16,186 nt of DNA from CAYYWV01 sp964475385 (GTDB lineage: Bacteria > Pseudomonadota > Alphaproteobacteria > JAAXGF01). The translations under genes and the position numbers were made by a program. Positions 1 to 7,987 of the stretch are shown here, piece after piece. Within the stretch, counting starts at the first letter, position 1, and the number at the start of each line of letters is the position of its first letter. Under the pieces are notes generated by a model that made no database searches, was not told where the DNA came from, and saw only the letters and a list, made by a program, of their open reading frames with translations. Location: contig CAYYWV010000060.1 of assembly GCA_964475385.1 (NCBI GenBank), positions 1 to 16,186 on the forward strand, read 5' to 3'.

Positions 1-56
1 CTAATAATCCAGAGTTCGGACTGGCCGTTCCCTGGGTCCGGGCTATCTTGTTCGCC

Positions 57-449
57 ATGAACCCTCCGCGTCTTCCGCCGCCGCTCGTCGCCGTCGCAAT
101 CGTCTTCGCGGCCATAGCGTTCGCCGGCGGGGCTGCGCCTGCCGCGGCCGGCTTCGCCGAGGCGGTCGAGGCTTATGACCAAGGCGATTACGCAACCGCC
201 TTCGCGCAGTCGCTTCCCCTCGCCCGCGCCGGCGAGGTCGAGGCCCAGGCGATGCTGGGCTACCTCTACGCCCGCGGCGAAGGCGTTCGCCGCGACCCTG
301 TCGCCGCCTACTTCTGGTATGCGCTCGCGGCGCGCCAGGGCGACCGCTTCGCGGCCGAGGCGGCCGCCGCGCTCGCTCGGGCTATGACGCCCGCACAACG
401 CGCCGAAGCCGAGGCCCGGCTCCGCGCTTGGCCTTCAAGCGCAGACTGA
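57..449 (+). CDS. Small exported sel1-repeat protein
   Basis: The 130-residue product starts with a hydrophobic, alanine-rich segment (about residues 8-32) that reads as a signal peptide, with a plausible cleavage after the AAA run. The rest is a short sel1-type (TPR-like) helical repeat: an 'EAYDQGDYATAF' helix, then 'AQAMLGYLYARGEGVRRD' and 'AAYFWYALAARQGD', the classic sel1 spacing. It ends in 'MTPAQRAEAEARL', a motif that often closes such proteins. Sel1 repeats usually mediate protein-protein contacts; the partner is unknown. I chose the ATG at 57; a TTG at 48 is in frame. No Shine-Dalgarno sequence is visible, so a leaderless message is possible. It converges with the larger sel1 protein that ends 16 bases beyond, and the two share the repeat type, so they may be related in function. 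Confidence 0.75.
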   Translation: MNPPRLPPPLVAVAIVFAAIAFAGGAAPAAAGFAEAVEAYDQGDYATAFAQSLPLARAGEVEAQAMLGYLYARGEGVRRDPVAAYFWYALAARQGDRFAAEAAAALARAMTPAQRAEAEARLRAWPSSAD

Positions 450-465
450 GCCGCCAGCGCGTTTC

Positions 466-2112
466 TTACGAGCCCGCGCCGTAGACCGCGACTCGCCCGA
501 TCATGTAATCGCCGCCCCGGTTGACCACCGTAAAGCCCGCAAAGCGGTCGGCGTAACGGCGGTCGACCGCTCGCAACACCTCGGTCTGGTCGATCAGCAC
601 CACCATCTCGCCGTCACGCCCCCGCCGCCATTCGATCCGATGGCGCCGCCCATCGTCGAGGCGGGTCGAAAGCGCGCGCCGCTCGATCACCGCCGAGCGG
701 CCGGGCGCGACCCGTAGGAGCTCGACCACCGACTGCGCCCCTGGAACGAGCGCAAGCCGGTAGCCCGCCGCGCGCCCGGTTCCGCGATAAGGCCCCAAAC
801 GAAGCCCGCCGTCTGCGCGCGGCTCGAGGACGGTAAGGTCGAACACCACGGCGAAGGCGTTCGAGATCGGGGTCTCGACAAAGGCGACCCCTTCGCCCGC
901 GGGCGCGCTTTCGCGTTCGCCCGAGCGGCCCTGCGCGCCGGCGATCTGACCGAGGATCGCGCCCAGGATCTCGGCCGCGGGGTCCGCCTGAGCTTTGCTC
1001 TGCGATCGCCGGGCCGGCGGAATATAGCGCGTCCTCAAACCGCGGCCGGCGTAGGCGCGGAACTGGCCGCCGGCCGTTCGCCAGGTCGGATCGCGGGTGA
1101 AATCGCCGTCGCCGAAGTCGTCGTCGAACACGGTAGTTCGCCATGGCCAGTCGTACTGGCGAACGAGGGCGCGCAGCGAGTCGATGATCGCCGGATCGGC
1201 GGCGCGCGTCCGCTCGGCCCGGTCGATGATTCCGCGCAGCGCATCCACCAACGCCTGGGCGCGCGAATCGGCGGGGCGCCCGAAGGCCGATGACGAGGGA
1301 TGCGGGGCTGGAGTCGAAGTCTCGGTTGCGGCCAGAATCGCCCGGTCGATCGCGGTCTTGAGAGCCTGCGTGACCTTGCCATCGACCGGAAGCCCGGCCT
1401 GGGCCTGAAAACGACGGATCGCGCGCCGCGTCTTCTCGCCGGCGACCCCATCGGGGGGGCCCGGGTCGTAGCCCAACCGGGCGAGTCCGCGCTGAACGTC
1501 GGCGACCAACTCGGGGCCCGGCGGCGGCGCCCAGCCGGGCTTGGAGGCGGACGTCGTAGGCGGTTCAGATGCGGACCGGGTCGAGGCGGCATAGCGGCTG
1601 GCCCGAGTCCGGGCATCGGCGACCTGGGCGGGAGAGAGGTCGCGGGCGACGAGCTCGCGCGCCTGCGCGGCCTCGCCGTTTCCCGCCTCGGCGGCCCGCG
1701 TGAACCAAGCGTAAGCCTCGACCGGGTCGCGGGCCACGCCGATCCCGTAGCGATAGAGCATGCCGAGGGCGAAAGCCGCGCCGGCATGGCCCTGAAGAGC
1801 GGCGCGGCGGTACCAGGGGGCGGCCCGGCCCGCATCGCGCGCGACCCCCTCGCCGTTCTGATACATCTGGCCGAGCACGAACTGGGCGTCGGCGAGCCCG
1901 GCGTCGGCGAGCGGGCGGCAGAGCGCGCGCGCCGAGGCGAAGTCGCGATTGGCATAGGCGCGTTCGCAGCGATAAGCCTGGGCGGGGTCGATCTGGGCGA
2001 ACGCTGCGCCGGCGGCGACCGGTCCTGTTAACGCGAGGATCGTTACGACGACAAAAGCGCCGATTGCGGCCGGGCGATCCCGCCAGCGGCGAGTCGGGAG
2101 GTCCCGCTCCAT
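466..2112 (-). CDS. Exported sel1-repeat / peptidoglycan-binding / LamG-like protein
   Basis: The 548-residue product has several parts. A hydrophobic N-terminal segment (about residues 16-40, ending 'AAFAQ') is a signal peptide or anchor. Sel1 repeats follow at about 45-155 ('AQFVLGQMYQNGEGVARD', 'AAFALGMLYRYGIGVARD', 'AYAWFTRAAEAGN'). A peptidoglycan-binding-1 domain lies at about 200-255 ('VQRGLARLGYDPGPPDG', 'TRRAIRRFQAQAGLPVDG'). The C-terminal third, from 'VFDDDFGDGDFTRDPTW', resembles concanavalin-like beta-sandwich domains with 'WR' and 'GRVAVYG' strands. It is probably a periplasmic scaffold touching the cell wall; no catalytic residues are evident. The ATG at 2112 is chosen because AAGGAG lies just upstream and the signal peptide follows directly; an in-frame start at 2172 would add 20 residues without a ribosome site. 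Domain assignments are by eye. Confidence 0.8.
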   Translation of the reverse strand: MERDLPTRRWRDRPAAIGAFVVVTILALTGPVAAGAAFAQIDPAQAYRCERAYANRDFASARALCRPLADAGLADAQFVLGQMYQNGEGVARDAGRAAPWYRRAALQGHAGAAFALGMLYRYGIGVARDPVEAYAWFTRAAEAGNGEAAQARELVARDLSPAQVADARTRASRYAASTRSASEPPTTSASKPGWAPPPGPELVADVQRGLARLGYDPGPPDGVAGEKTRRAIRRFQAQAGLPVDGKVTQALKTAIDRAILAATETSTPAPHPSSSAFGRPADSRAQALVDALRGIIDRAERTRAADPAIIDSLRALVRQYDWPWRTTVFDDDFGDGDFTRDPTWRTAGGQFRAYAGRGLRTRYIPPARRSQSKAQADPAAEILGAILGQIAGAQGRSGERESAPAGEGVAFVETPISNAFAVVFDLTVLEPRADGGLRLGPYRGTGRAAGYRLALVPGAQSVVELLRVAPGRSAVIERRALSTRLDDGRRHRIEWRRGRDGEMVVLIDQTEVLRAVDRRYADRFAGFTVVNRGGDYMIGRVAVYGAGS

Positions 2113-2263
2113 CTCCCCGTTCTCCTTCGTTGTGTTCGACCGCAAGTCTAACAGGCATTGCGGGGACGCCATAGTCCGCCTCGTCGCCGCCTACGCCCGC
2201 TGTGGCTTCAAGCGGAATTGACTGCATGTTTCGGATCGATCGGATGACTGAACAGGAACAGGA

Positions 2264-2446
2264 ATGAGAGCGAAGCAGGCGCGTCGCGCGGAACGCGCGC
2301 GCCGCTCTCCACCGAAGGCCGATCTCGCCGCCGCCGAAGAGATGCTCAGACGCGCGACCGACGAAATCCGCGCCCTTGCGGCGAGCGTACGGTCAGCGAA
2401 CATGACGATCGATGATTTCGTCCATCGCTTAGAATATCCGATTTGA
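2264..2446 (+). CDS. Small hypothetical protein
   Basis: A 60-residue frame with a purine-rich stretch (AGGAACAGGA) directly upstream of its ATG. The first 18 residues are very basic (many Arg and Lys). Residues 20-45 look like a single amphipathic helix ('AAAEEMLRRATDEIRALAASV'-like pattern), and the end is 'TIDDFVHRLEYPI'. I do not recognise a family. It stands alone between the sel1 gene on the other strand and the transposase remnant; its stop codon directly abuts the remnant's stop codon in the opposite orientation. It may be a real small gene or chance coding in GC-rich DNA; the ribosome site and balanced composition favour a gene slightly. Confidence 0.42.
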   Translation: MRAKQARRAERARRSPPKADLAAAEEMLRRATDEIRALAASVRSANMTIDDFVHRLEYPI

Positions 2447-2560
2447 TCAAGGGAAATTAGGGCTTCGTTTCCTGCCATCTCCGAGGAGCGCGTTGGCGAG
2501 GAGGAGGAGCTTTCTCCTGACGGTGGTGATGGCGACCTTTGAGGATATGGGTCCGCCGTC
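2447..2560 (-). pseudogene. IS110-family transposase remnant (C-terminal end)
   Basis: The last 37 codons of this minus-strand frame read like the conserved C-terminal end of IS110/IS116-family transposases: a Gly-Gly-Pro turn, 'SKVAITTVRRKLLLLANALL', then 'DGRKRSP' and a stop. In intact members this is the 'GKPxKVAxxAVMRKLLxxLNALL' region after the catalytic serine domain. No continuation of the transposase can be read upstream of about 2560 in any frame, so the element is decayed or cut. No terminal repeats are visible; IS110 elements generally lack clear ones. The call rests on motif memory and not on an alignment. Confidence 0.55.
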
Positions 2561-2833
2561 GAAAGGGAAGCTGGAAGCGGAAGGCCATATGTGAGATGTG
2601 ATAGCCAAATGGGCTTTGACCGCGCCGAAGACCGGATCGGGATTGCCGCACGAGCCGACGGGAACCACAGGCCTCGACGAAAAAGGACGCGAACGGTGCC
2701 ACGGATTTCAAGGATTGCGAGACGAGGGCTCCTGCTTGGCGCGGGCGCGAGCGAATCCGCTTTGGAACGCGGCGTTCCACCAGAACGCCCTTGACCGATC
2801 GCTCGGGCCACTTGTTCCGAACCGGCGCTTCGC
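2561..2833. other. Non-coding or decayed stretch before the glycosyltransferase
   Basis: Several short frames are open on both strands here, but none has a ribosome site, a recognisable motif or a sensible domain. The stretch adjoins the transposase remnant and is probably residue of the same insertion or its flank. No promoter for the downstream glycosyltransferase stands out. Confidence 0.4.
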
Positions 2834-3970
2834 ATGCCCGTTATCGTGCACCTCATCACCGATCTCGAACTCGGCGGCGCAGAGACCGCTCTGGTCAAGC
2901 TGCTCGCCGCGCATCGCCACGCCCCGTATACGCCCGTGGTGGTGTCGATGACCGGACGGGGGGCGCTTGGCGACGCAATCGAGGCCGAAGGCGTGAGCCT
3001 CCACAGCCTCGACATGCGCCGCAGCCGCATCGACCTTAGCGGCTTGTTTCGCCTGATCGGTCTGTTGCGCCGTTATCGCCCCGAGATCCTGCAAAGCTGG
3101 ATGTACCACGCCGACCTTCTCGGGCTGATCGCCGGCCGGCTCATGCGCGTTCCGCGAATCCTATGGAATGTGCGGTGCTCGAACATGGATATGAGCGCTT
3201 ATCCGCGCATGTCTCGTCGGGTGGTGCGTCTTCTGGCGCGGCTCTCGCGCCAGCCCGAGGCCATAGTCGTCAACTCGCGCGCCGGCCAAGCCTGGCACCA
3301 GCGCCTCGGCTATCGCCCCCGCCGCTGGGTGTATATCCCGAACGGCTTCGATACCGCGCGGTTCCGTCCCGACCCAGAGGCCCGCGCCGCGGTCCGGAGC
3401 GAGCTCGGGATCCCGCCCGAAGCGCCGCTTATCGGCATGCTCGCCCGAATCGATCCGAGCAAGGATCACGGCGGCTTTCTCGCCGCCGCCGCTCGGCTCA
3501 GCGCGCAACGGCCCGAGGCCCATTTCCTGCTCGCGGGCACCGGAGTCAGCGCGGACAACCCGATCCTCGCCGGTGCGGCGGCCCTGGGCGCGCGCATGCA
3601 CCTTCTCGGCGAGCGGCGCGATGCGCCCCGTCTGATCGCGGCGTTAGACATCGCAACGCTCAGCTCGGCCTTCGGCGAGGGGTTCCCGAACTTCGTCGGC
3701 GAGGCGATGGCCTGCGCGGTTCCTTGCGTGGTCACCGATGTCGGGGATTCGCGCCGGATCGTCGGCGACTGCGGGCTCGTCGTCCCGCCGTCGGACGTCG
3801 AGGCGCTCGTTCAAGCCTGGGCGCGGTTGATCGCCGTCGGTCCAGAGGCGCGCGCCGAGCTCGGCGCCGCCGCGCGCGCGCGTATTCAAAACGAGTTTAC
3901 GACCGAGGCCGTCGCCAAGAAATATCAGGCCCTGTACGCAGGAGAAGGGGGTAATCCGCCGACGTCGTAA
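2834..3970 (+). CDS. Family 4 glycosyltransferase (GT-B fold)
   Basis: The 378-residue protein has the two-domain GT-B layout of CAZy family GT4. The N-terminal acceptor domain has the typical glycine-rich turn 'LELGGAETALVKLL' (about residues 10-23). A central 'VVNSRAGQAWHQRLGY' and 'VYIPNGFDTARFRP' mark the domain boundary. The C-terminal donor domain has 'IGMLARIDPSKDH' and the hallmark EX7E motif within 'EGFPNFVGEAMACAVPC', followed by 'VTDVGDSRRIVGDCGLVVPP'. Such enzymes use nucleotide sugars to build exopolysaccharide, O-antigen or glycolipids on the cytoplasmic side of the membrane; donor and acceptor cannot be told here. Length is normal for the family. No Shine-Dalgarno sequence precedes the ATG at 2834. 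No other polysaccharide gene is in the window, so it may be an isolated gene beside an insertion-element scar. It converges with the aquaporin-like gene. Confidence 0.9.
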   Translation: MPVIVHLITDLELGGAETALVKLLAAHRHAPYTPVVVSMTGRGALGDAIEAEGVSLHSLDMRRSRIDLSGLFRLIGLLRRYRPEILQSWMYHADLLGLIAGRLMRVPRILWNVRCSNMDMSAYPRMSRRVVRLLARLSRQPEAIVVNSRAGQAWHQRLGYRPRRWVYIPNGFDTARFRPDPEARAAVRSELGIPPEAPLIGMLARIDPSKDHGGFLAAAARLSAQRPEAHFLLAGTGVSADNPILAGAAALGARMHLLGERRDAPRLIAALDIATLSSAFGEGFPNFVGEAMACAVPCVVTDVGDSRRIVGDCGLVVPPSDVEALVQAWARLIAVGPEARAELGAAARARIQNEFTTEAVAKKYQALYAGEGGNPPTS

Positions 3971-4009
3971 GAATTGTAAGGATCGCCTTTCGCGCGCCCC
4001 AAGCGGACA

Positions 4010-4028
4010 TCAGGCGTCAGGCGTCAGG
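4010..4028. repeat. 7-bp tandem repeat giving stops in three frames
   Basis: CAGGCGT is repeated at 4011-4017 and 4018-4024, with a partial third copy at 4025-4028. Read on the minus strand it places TGA at 4026-4024, 4019-4017 and 4012-4010. Because the unit is 7 bases, the three stops fall in three different frames at the end of the channel gene. Confidence 0.75.
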
Positions 4029-4716
4029 CCCCACGCCGCGCCTCTGCGTCCATTCCCGCATGGGTGAAGCGATAGACGGCCGCGCCGGCGAGCATCCCGA
4101 GCACCGGCCCCAGCACATAGATCCAGAAATGGGTGAAGTCGCCGTTGGCGAGAAAGGGACCGAACGCGCGCGCCGGGTTCATCGCCGCCCCGGCGTAGGG
4201 CCCCATGAGCATGACCTCGATGGCCACGGTCGCCCCGATCGCAACCCCGGCGAGCTCGCCGTGCGCCTTGCCGTCGAAGGCGGTCCCGCAGATCACCCAC
4301 ATGAGCAAGAACGACAGGAACAGCTCGATCGCGAACGCGATCCCGTCCGTGACCCCGAGCGCCGCGTTCGGCAGGTTAGCGCCCATGTCCCCGTGGCGGC
4401 CGAGCAGCCACAGCAACGCGAGCCCCGCCGCCGCCGAGCCCGCCATCTGGGCCGCCACATAGCCGGGGAGCAACCGGCGCTCGAGCTTGCCGAGATAGGC
4501 TGCGGCGATCGAGATCGCCGGGTTGACATGGGCCCCCGAGATATGGCCGAAGGCGTAGATCACGACGGCGATGACGAGCCCCGAAATCAGCCCGGCGCCG
4601 ATCGGCCCCAGCCCGCCGCTGAGCGCATCGACGATCACCGCGCCGGCGGCGAAGAAGACGAGCGCGAAGGTTCCGATGAACTCGCAGGCGTACTTGCGCC
4701 AGTCGTCGGCGGCCAT
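4024..4716 (-). CDS. Aquaporin / MIP-family channel with wide S-V-A-R filter
   Basis: The 230-residue inner-membrane protein has six hydrophobic segments and both half-helix motifs of the major intrinsic protein family: 'GHISGAHVNPA' (Asn65-Pro-Ala) and 'GAAMNPARAFGPF' (Asn180-Pro-Ala-Arg183). Counting back from the NPA asparagines, the aromatic/arginine filter positions are Ser45, Val168, Ala177 and Arg183. E. coli AqpZ has Phe, His, Thr, Arg and GlpF has Trp, Gly, Phe, Arg. The small residues imply a wider pore, closer to plant NIP-type channels that pass urea, glycerol or metalloids. It starts 10 bases after the VWA gene stop with GAGGGGGA ahead of the ATG, so it is likely the last gene of the amide operon. 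Its probable role is facilitated passage of small amides, carboxylates, ammonia or urea. A general water channel remains possible. Confidence 0.9.
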   Translation of the reverse strand: MAADDWRKYACEFIGTFALVFFAAGAVIVDALSGGLGPIGAGLISGLVIAVVIYAFGHISGAHVNPAISIAAAYLGKLERRLLPGYVAAQMAGSAAAGLALLWLLGRHGDMGANLPNAALGVTDGIAFAIELFLSFLLMWVICGTAFDGKAHGELAGVAIGATVAIEVMLMGPYAGAAMNPARAFGPFLANGDFTHFWIYVLGPVLGMLAGAAVYRFTHAGMDAEARRGA

Positions 4717-4726
4717 CGCGTCCCCC

Positions 4727-6967
4727 TCACGCCGTAAGCCGGAAGTAAAGCATCGGAAGCCGTTCGGGCAGGCGCTCGATCCGGTCGATCATGAGGACAT
4801 TGCGCCCGAACATGCGGCCGAGGTAACTGTCGCCGCCCGAATCGAGGCCGACGCAGAACACGTCGATCCCCTTCCGCATCGCGGCGATCACCGCTTTGCG
4901 CGCGTCCTCGACCAGATACCTGCGATCGTTCACGTCGACGTCGGAAGGCTCGCCGTCGGTGATGACCAGAAGCAGCCGCCGGTAGGTCGATTGACGGGCG
5001 AGATCCTCGGCGGCGTGCCGTATGGCGGCTCCGATCCGGGTCGAAAGCCGCCCCGCGAGGCCGGCCAGCGCCGCGCGCGAGGCGGCCCCGTAGGGCGCGC
5101 CGAAGTCCTTGACGCGATAGTAATGGACGTCGTCGCGGCGGTTGGAGCAGAAGGCCGCGATGGCGAAGGGATCGCCAAGGTCTGACAGAACTTCCGCAAG
5201 CAACGCCACCGCTTGGCGTTCGAGCGCGATTACGGTCGTCTCGCCGTCGCGCAGCCGGTCGTTGGTCGATTCGGAGACGTCAAGAAGCACGAGCGCCGAA
5301 AGATCCCGCTGGCGGCGCTCGCTGGAGGTGAAGATTCGCGGGTCCGGCGGCTCGCCCCGTCGTCGGCTGATGACCGCGTCGATGCAGGAATCGATATCCA
5401 GACGATCGCCTTCGGCCTGGCGGCGGCGGCGCTCCGGGCGGCTGACCCGGGCCGAGCGGACCAGCGCGGAAAGCCGATTGAACACGTCATGCCGGGCTTC
5501 GAGAATACGGCGAACCCTGCTTTCGTCGCCTACGGGCGGCGCATACTCGACGATGGTCGTCCAGTCGGGGCGCGTACGCCCGGTGGCGTAGTCGTACTCG
5601 GGGTAGCGCGCGACCGGCGCGCCGCCGTCCTCGGCGACCTCGCGAACGATCGCCGCGCCGGACGGAGCGTTATCGTCGGTCTCCGCTTCGTCGCGTTCGC
5701 GGTCGGGCTCTTTGGCGTCGGCTTCATCGCGCGGCGTGATCCGGACCGATTCGAACAGGAGCTCGGCCTCGGCGAGCTCGGGCGTCCGATCGTCGCCGAA
5801 GTCCCACAGGCCGAGGTTGTCGTCGCGATAAGCGGGCTCGACCAGATAGGCGCGCGGATTGAACTGAACCCGCATCTGACCGAGGTCGTTTCCGAGCCGT
5901 CCCCCGATCTCCCGGCTGATCGCAGGATCGCCCCATTCGGGCTCCTTCTCGTGAAACAGGGCGCGGCCCTTCCGCACCCAACCGTTGGGGTCTTCGTAAT
6001 CGGGATCGATCAGGGCGCGAGCGAGACGGGCGAACAGGTTCTCGGCGGTCGGCGGACCGTCCGGCGCGGCGGTGTGAAACGGCCGCCAAAGGCGCGAGAG
6101 GCCCGGAAACTCCCGCATGGCGAGCTGTTCGACCCGCGCATCCTCGATCAATGAGACCAGGGCGATCTGCATGGGTTTCAGGCGCCCGACCGGAAAACGC
6201 GTCCGCGTGAAGCGGAGATGGGCGCCGAGATGCGCGAGGCAGGCGCGAAAAAGCCGCACGGCCTCATCCCCCTCGACGCCGGGAAAGGTCGGCGGAATGC
6301 GGAAAAGCCCGCGATCCAGGCGCGCGCGGAGGCCGGCCCTTCCCTCTTCGCCGGCGAAGGGCTCGCGGATCGGCGCATGGAGCCGCCACAACGCTATGAG
6401 ATACGCCTTGAGGCGACGCTCGACATCGGCGAACACGATGTCTCCGGCCTCGCGTTGCAGCCAGCGCTCGGCCTCGGGCAGAGCGAAGGTGAAGAACGCG
6501 TGGCGGCGGGCCGCGTCGCCCGCGGCCAAACGAACGCCCGTGAGAAGCCAGGATTCGAGGCCGGGACCGTCGAGACTGCTCAGAAGCCGGTCGGTGCGCT
6601 CAAGGACCGGACGAACCGACTCGGGCGCCATCGCCGCGAACCGGCGGATGATCGCGGCCCAGGAGGAGAACGCCTTCTCGTCCGCAAGCCGTTCGGCCGC
6701 AAAGACAGCGGCGGCGGGCAACGCCTCGGCGGCGGCGCGCCCCGCCTTGACGGCGACCAGCGAGACCGTCTCGGCGAGCGCGATCGCCGAGGCCGCGCCA
6801 AGAGTCTGGGCAATCGCCGGGGCATGCCGGGCATAGGAGAGAACGACCGCGCGCCCATAGCCCGCTTGGTCGAGCCTGCGACATGCCGCCCCCCAGCGCG
6901 CGAGCGCGTCGCCGGGAAAGCTGCGCCGGGCGTCTTCGCTCAGAAACGGGACGGCGGCGTCCATCAT
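4727..6967 (-). CDS. CbbO/NorD-type VWA-domain protein
   Basis: This large protein (746 residues from the ATG at 6967; a GTG at 6979 is also in frame, and neither has a clear ribosome site) matches the CbbO/NorD layout. It has a long helical N-terminal region, an acidic Asp/Glu-rich linker around residues 395-430, and a C-terminal von Willebrand A domain over about the last 200 residues. The metal-ion-dependent adhesion site is complete: 'LLDVSEST' (Asp563, Ser565, Ser567), a Thr in 'LSTRIGAA' near 643 and Asp in 'LVITDGEPSD' near 671. Family members pair with a MoxR-type AAA+ ATPase to remodel or activate a client, such as Rubisco for CbbQO or nitric oxide reductase for NorQD. The partner ATPase lies just upstream (80 bases apart). 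The client here is unknown; the amidase or the channel next to it are candidates. Confidence 0.85.
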   Translation of the reverse strand: MMDAAVPFLSEDARRSFPGDALARWGAACRRLDQAGYGRAVVLSYARHAPAIAQTLGAASAIALAETVSLVAVKAGRAAAEALPAAAVFAAERLADEKAFSSWAAIIRRFAAMAPESVRPVLERTDRLLSSLDGPGLESWLLTGVRLAAGDAARRHAFFTFALPEAERWLQREAGDIVFADVERRLKAYLIALWRLHAPIREPFAGEEGRAGLRARLDRGLFRIPPTFPGVEGDEAVRLFRACLAHLGAHLRFTRTRFPVGRLKPMQIALVSLIEDARVEQLAMREFPGLSRLWRPFHTAAPDGPPTAENLFARLARALIDPDYEDPNGWVRKGRALFHEKEPEWGDPAISREIGGRLGNDLGQMRVQFNPRAYLVEPAYRDDNLGLWDFGDDRTPELAEAELLFESVRITPRDEADAKEPDRERDEAETDDNAPSGAAIVREVAEDGGAPVARYPEYDYATGRTRPDWTTIVEYAPPVGDESRVRRILEARHDVFNRLSALVRSARVSRPERRRRQAEGDRLDIDSCIDAVISRRRGEPPDPRIFTSSERRQRDLSALVLLDVSESTNDRLRDGETTVIALERQAVALLAEVLSDLGDPFAIAAFCSNRRDDVHYYRVKDFGAPYGAASRAALAGLAGRLSTRIGAAIRHAAEDLARQSTYRRLLLVITDGEPSDVDVNDRRYLVEDARKAVIAAMRKGIDVFCVGLDSGGDSYLGRMFGRNVLMIDRIERLPERLPMLYFRLTA

Positions 6968-7046
6968 TGCAGGACACACCGCCGAATGACGGCCGGCGCC
7001 GCCATGGAATTGACGAACGAGCGGCCCATAGCGACCGGGGCGCGCA

Positions 7047-7844
7047 TCAGCCGCAGGCGGCGATGGCCGCCTTCAGGGCGTCGCGCATGTCGGGATCGTC
7101 GGTGATCGGCAAGACGAGCGCCATTTCGCAGGCCTCGTCGAACGGCACCCCCTTCGCGATCAACTGGCCCGTGTGAACGAGCATCCGCGTCGAGGCGCCT
7201 TCGTTCAGCCCGTGGCCTTTCAGGTTGCGGGACCGTTCGGCGACCCCGACGAGGCGGGCGGCGACCTCGAGCGAAACCCCCGCCTCGTGGGCGACGATCT
7301 CCCGCTCCACCTCGGCCGGGGGATAGGAAAAGTCGATGGCGCCGAACCGCTGCTTGGTCGATTCCTTGAGATCCTTGAGCACGCTCTGATAGCCGGGGTT
7401 GTACGAGATGACGAGCTGGAAGTCGGGGTGCGCCTTGACCACCTCGTTCCTTTTTTCGATCGGCAGAATCCGACGGTCGTCGGTCAGGGAGTGGATAATC
7501 ACCGTCGTGTCCTGTCGGGCCTCGACGATTTCGTCGAGATAGCAGATGGCGCCATGACGCACCGCCTGCGTGAGCGGACCATCGTGCCAGACCGTCCCCT
7601 CGGCATCGAGAAGGAAACGCCCCACCACGTCGGACGCGGTCATGTCCTCGTGACAGGAAACCGTGATCAGCGGTTTGCTCAGGCGCCAAGCCATATGCTC
7701 GATGAAGCGGGTCTTGCCGGACCCCGTCGGCCCCTTGAGCATGACCGGCATGCGATAGGCGTAGGCCGCCTCGAAGCGCGGGATCTCGTTGTCGATCGAG
7801 CGGTAGTAGGGCTCTTCAGCGATCCGGTAGTCGTCGAGCTGCAT
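7047..7844 (-). CDS. CbbQ/NirQ/NorQ-type AAA+ ATPase (MoxR class)
   Basis: The 265-residue protein is a single AAA+ module of the MoxR class. Walker A is 'GPTGSGKT' (residues 38-45), Walker B 'ICYLDEI' (about 100-106), and sensor 1 is Asn149 in 'LVISYNPG'. 'VSCHEDMTASDVVGRF' after Walker A and 'STRMLVHTGQLI' near the end are typical of the CbbQ/NorQ/GvpN branch, as is the length of about 265. Members form hexameric rings that act with a VWA partner, here the gene directly downstream. It follows amiE after 143 bases that hold a strong GC hairpin, so its level may be lower than that of the amidase. Pseudomonas ami operons also have an ATPase gene (amiB) after amiE; whether this is its equivalent I cannot establish. 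Confidence 0.88.
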   Translation of the reverse strand: MQLDDYRIAEEPYYRSIDNEIPRFEAAYAYRMPVMLKGPTGSGKTRFIEHMAWRLSKPLITVSCHEDMTASDVVGRFLLDAEGTVWHDGPLTQAVRHGAICYLDEIVEARQDTTVIIHSLTDDRRILPIEKRNEVVKAHPDFQLVISYNPGYQSVLKDLKESTKQRFGAIDFSYPPAEVEREIVAHEAGVSLEVAARLVGVAERSRNLKGHGLNEGASTRMLVHTGQLIAKGVPFDEACEMALVLPITDDPDMRDALKAAIAACG

Positions 7845-7950
7845 GCCTTGTCCGTGACCTCAATAGGAGCGCCGTAAAATCAGGAGTGGGCGGCAGGCGC
7901 CCGAACCACGCGAAACCGATGGCTTCCGGATTCGCTGGAAGTCGCGGGAA

Positions 7951-7976
7951 CGGGGCGCGCCGCAGGACGCGCCCCG
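7951..7976 (-). other. GC-rich hairpin between amiE and the AAA+ gene
   Basis: CGGGGCGCG (7951-7959) and CGCGCCCCG (7968-7976) are exact inverted repeats, a 9-base-pair stem with an 8-base loop, 11 bases beyond the amiE stop. No T-run follows on the minus strand, so it is not a standard intrinsic terminator. It could shield the amiE message from 3' exonucleases or partly reduce read-through. Confidence 0.65.
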
Positions 7977-7987
7977 CCCCGGAAGCA

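Noticed and set aside
3971..4023. Bidirectional terminator between the glycosyltransferase and the channel gene
   Set aside because: No stable stem followed by a T-run could be found on either strand in this short gap.
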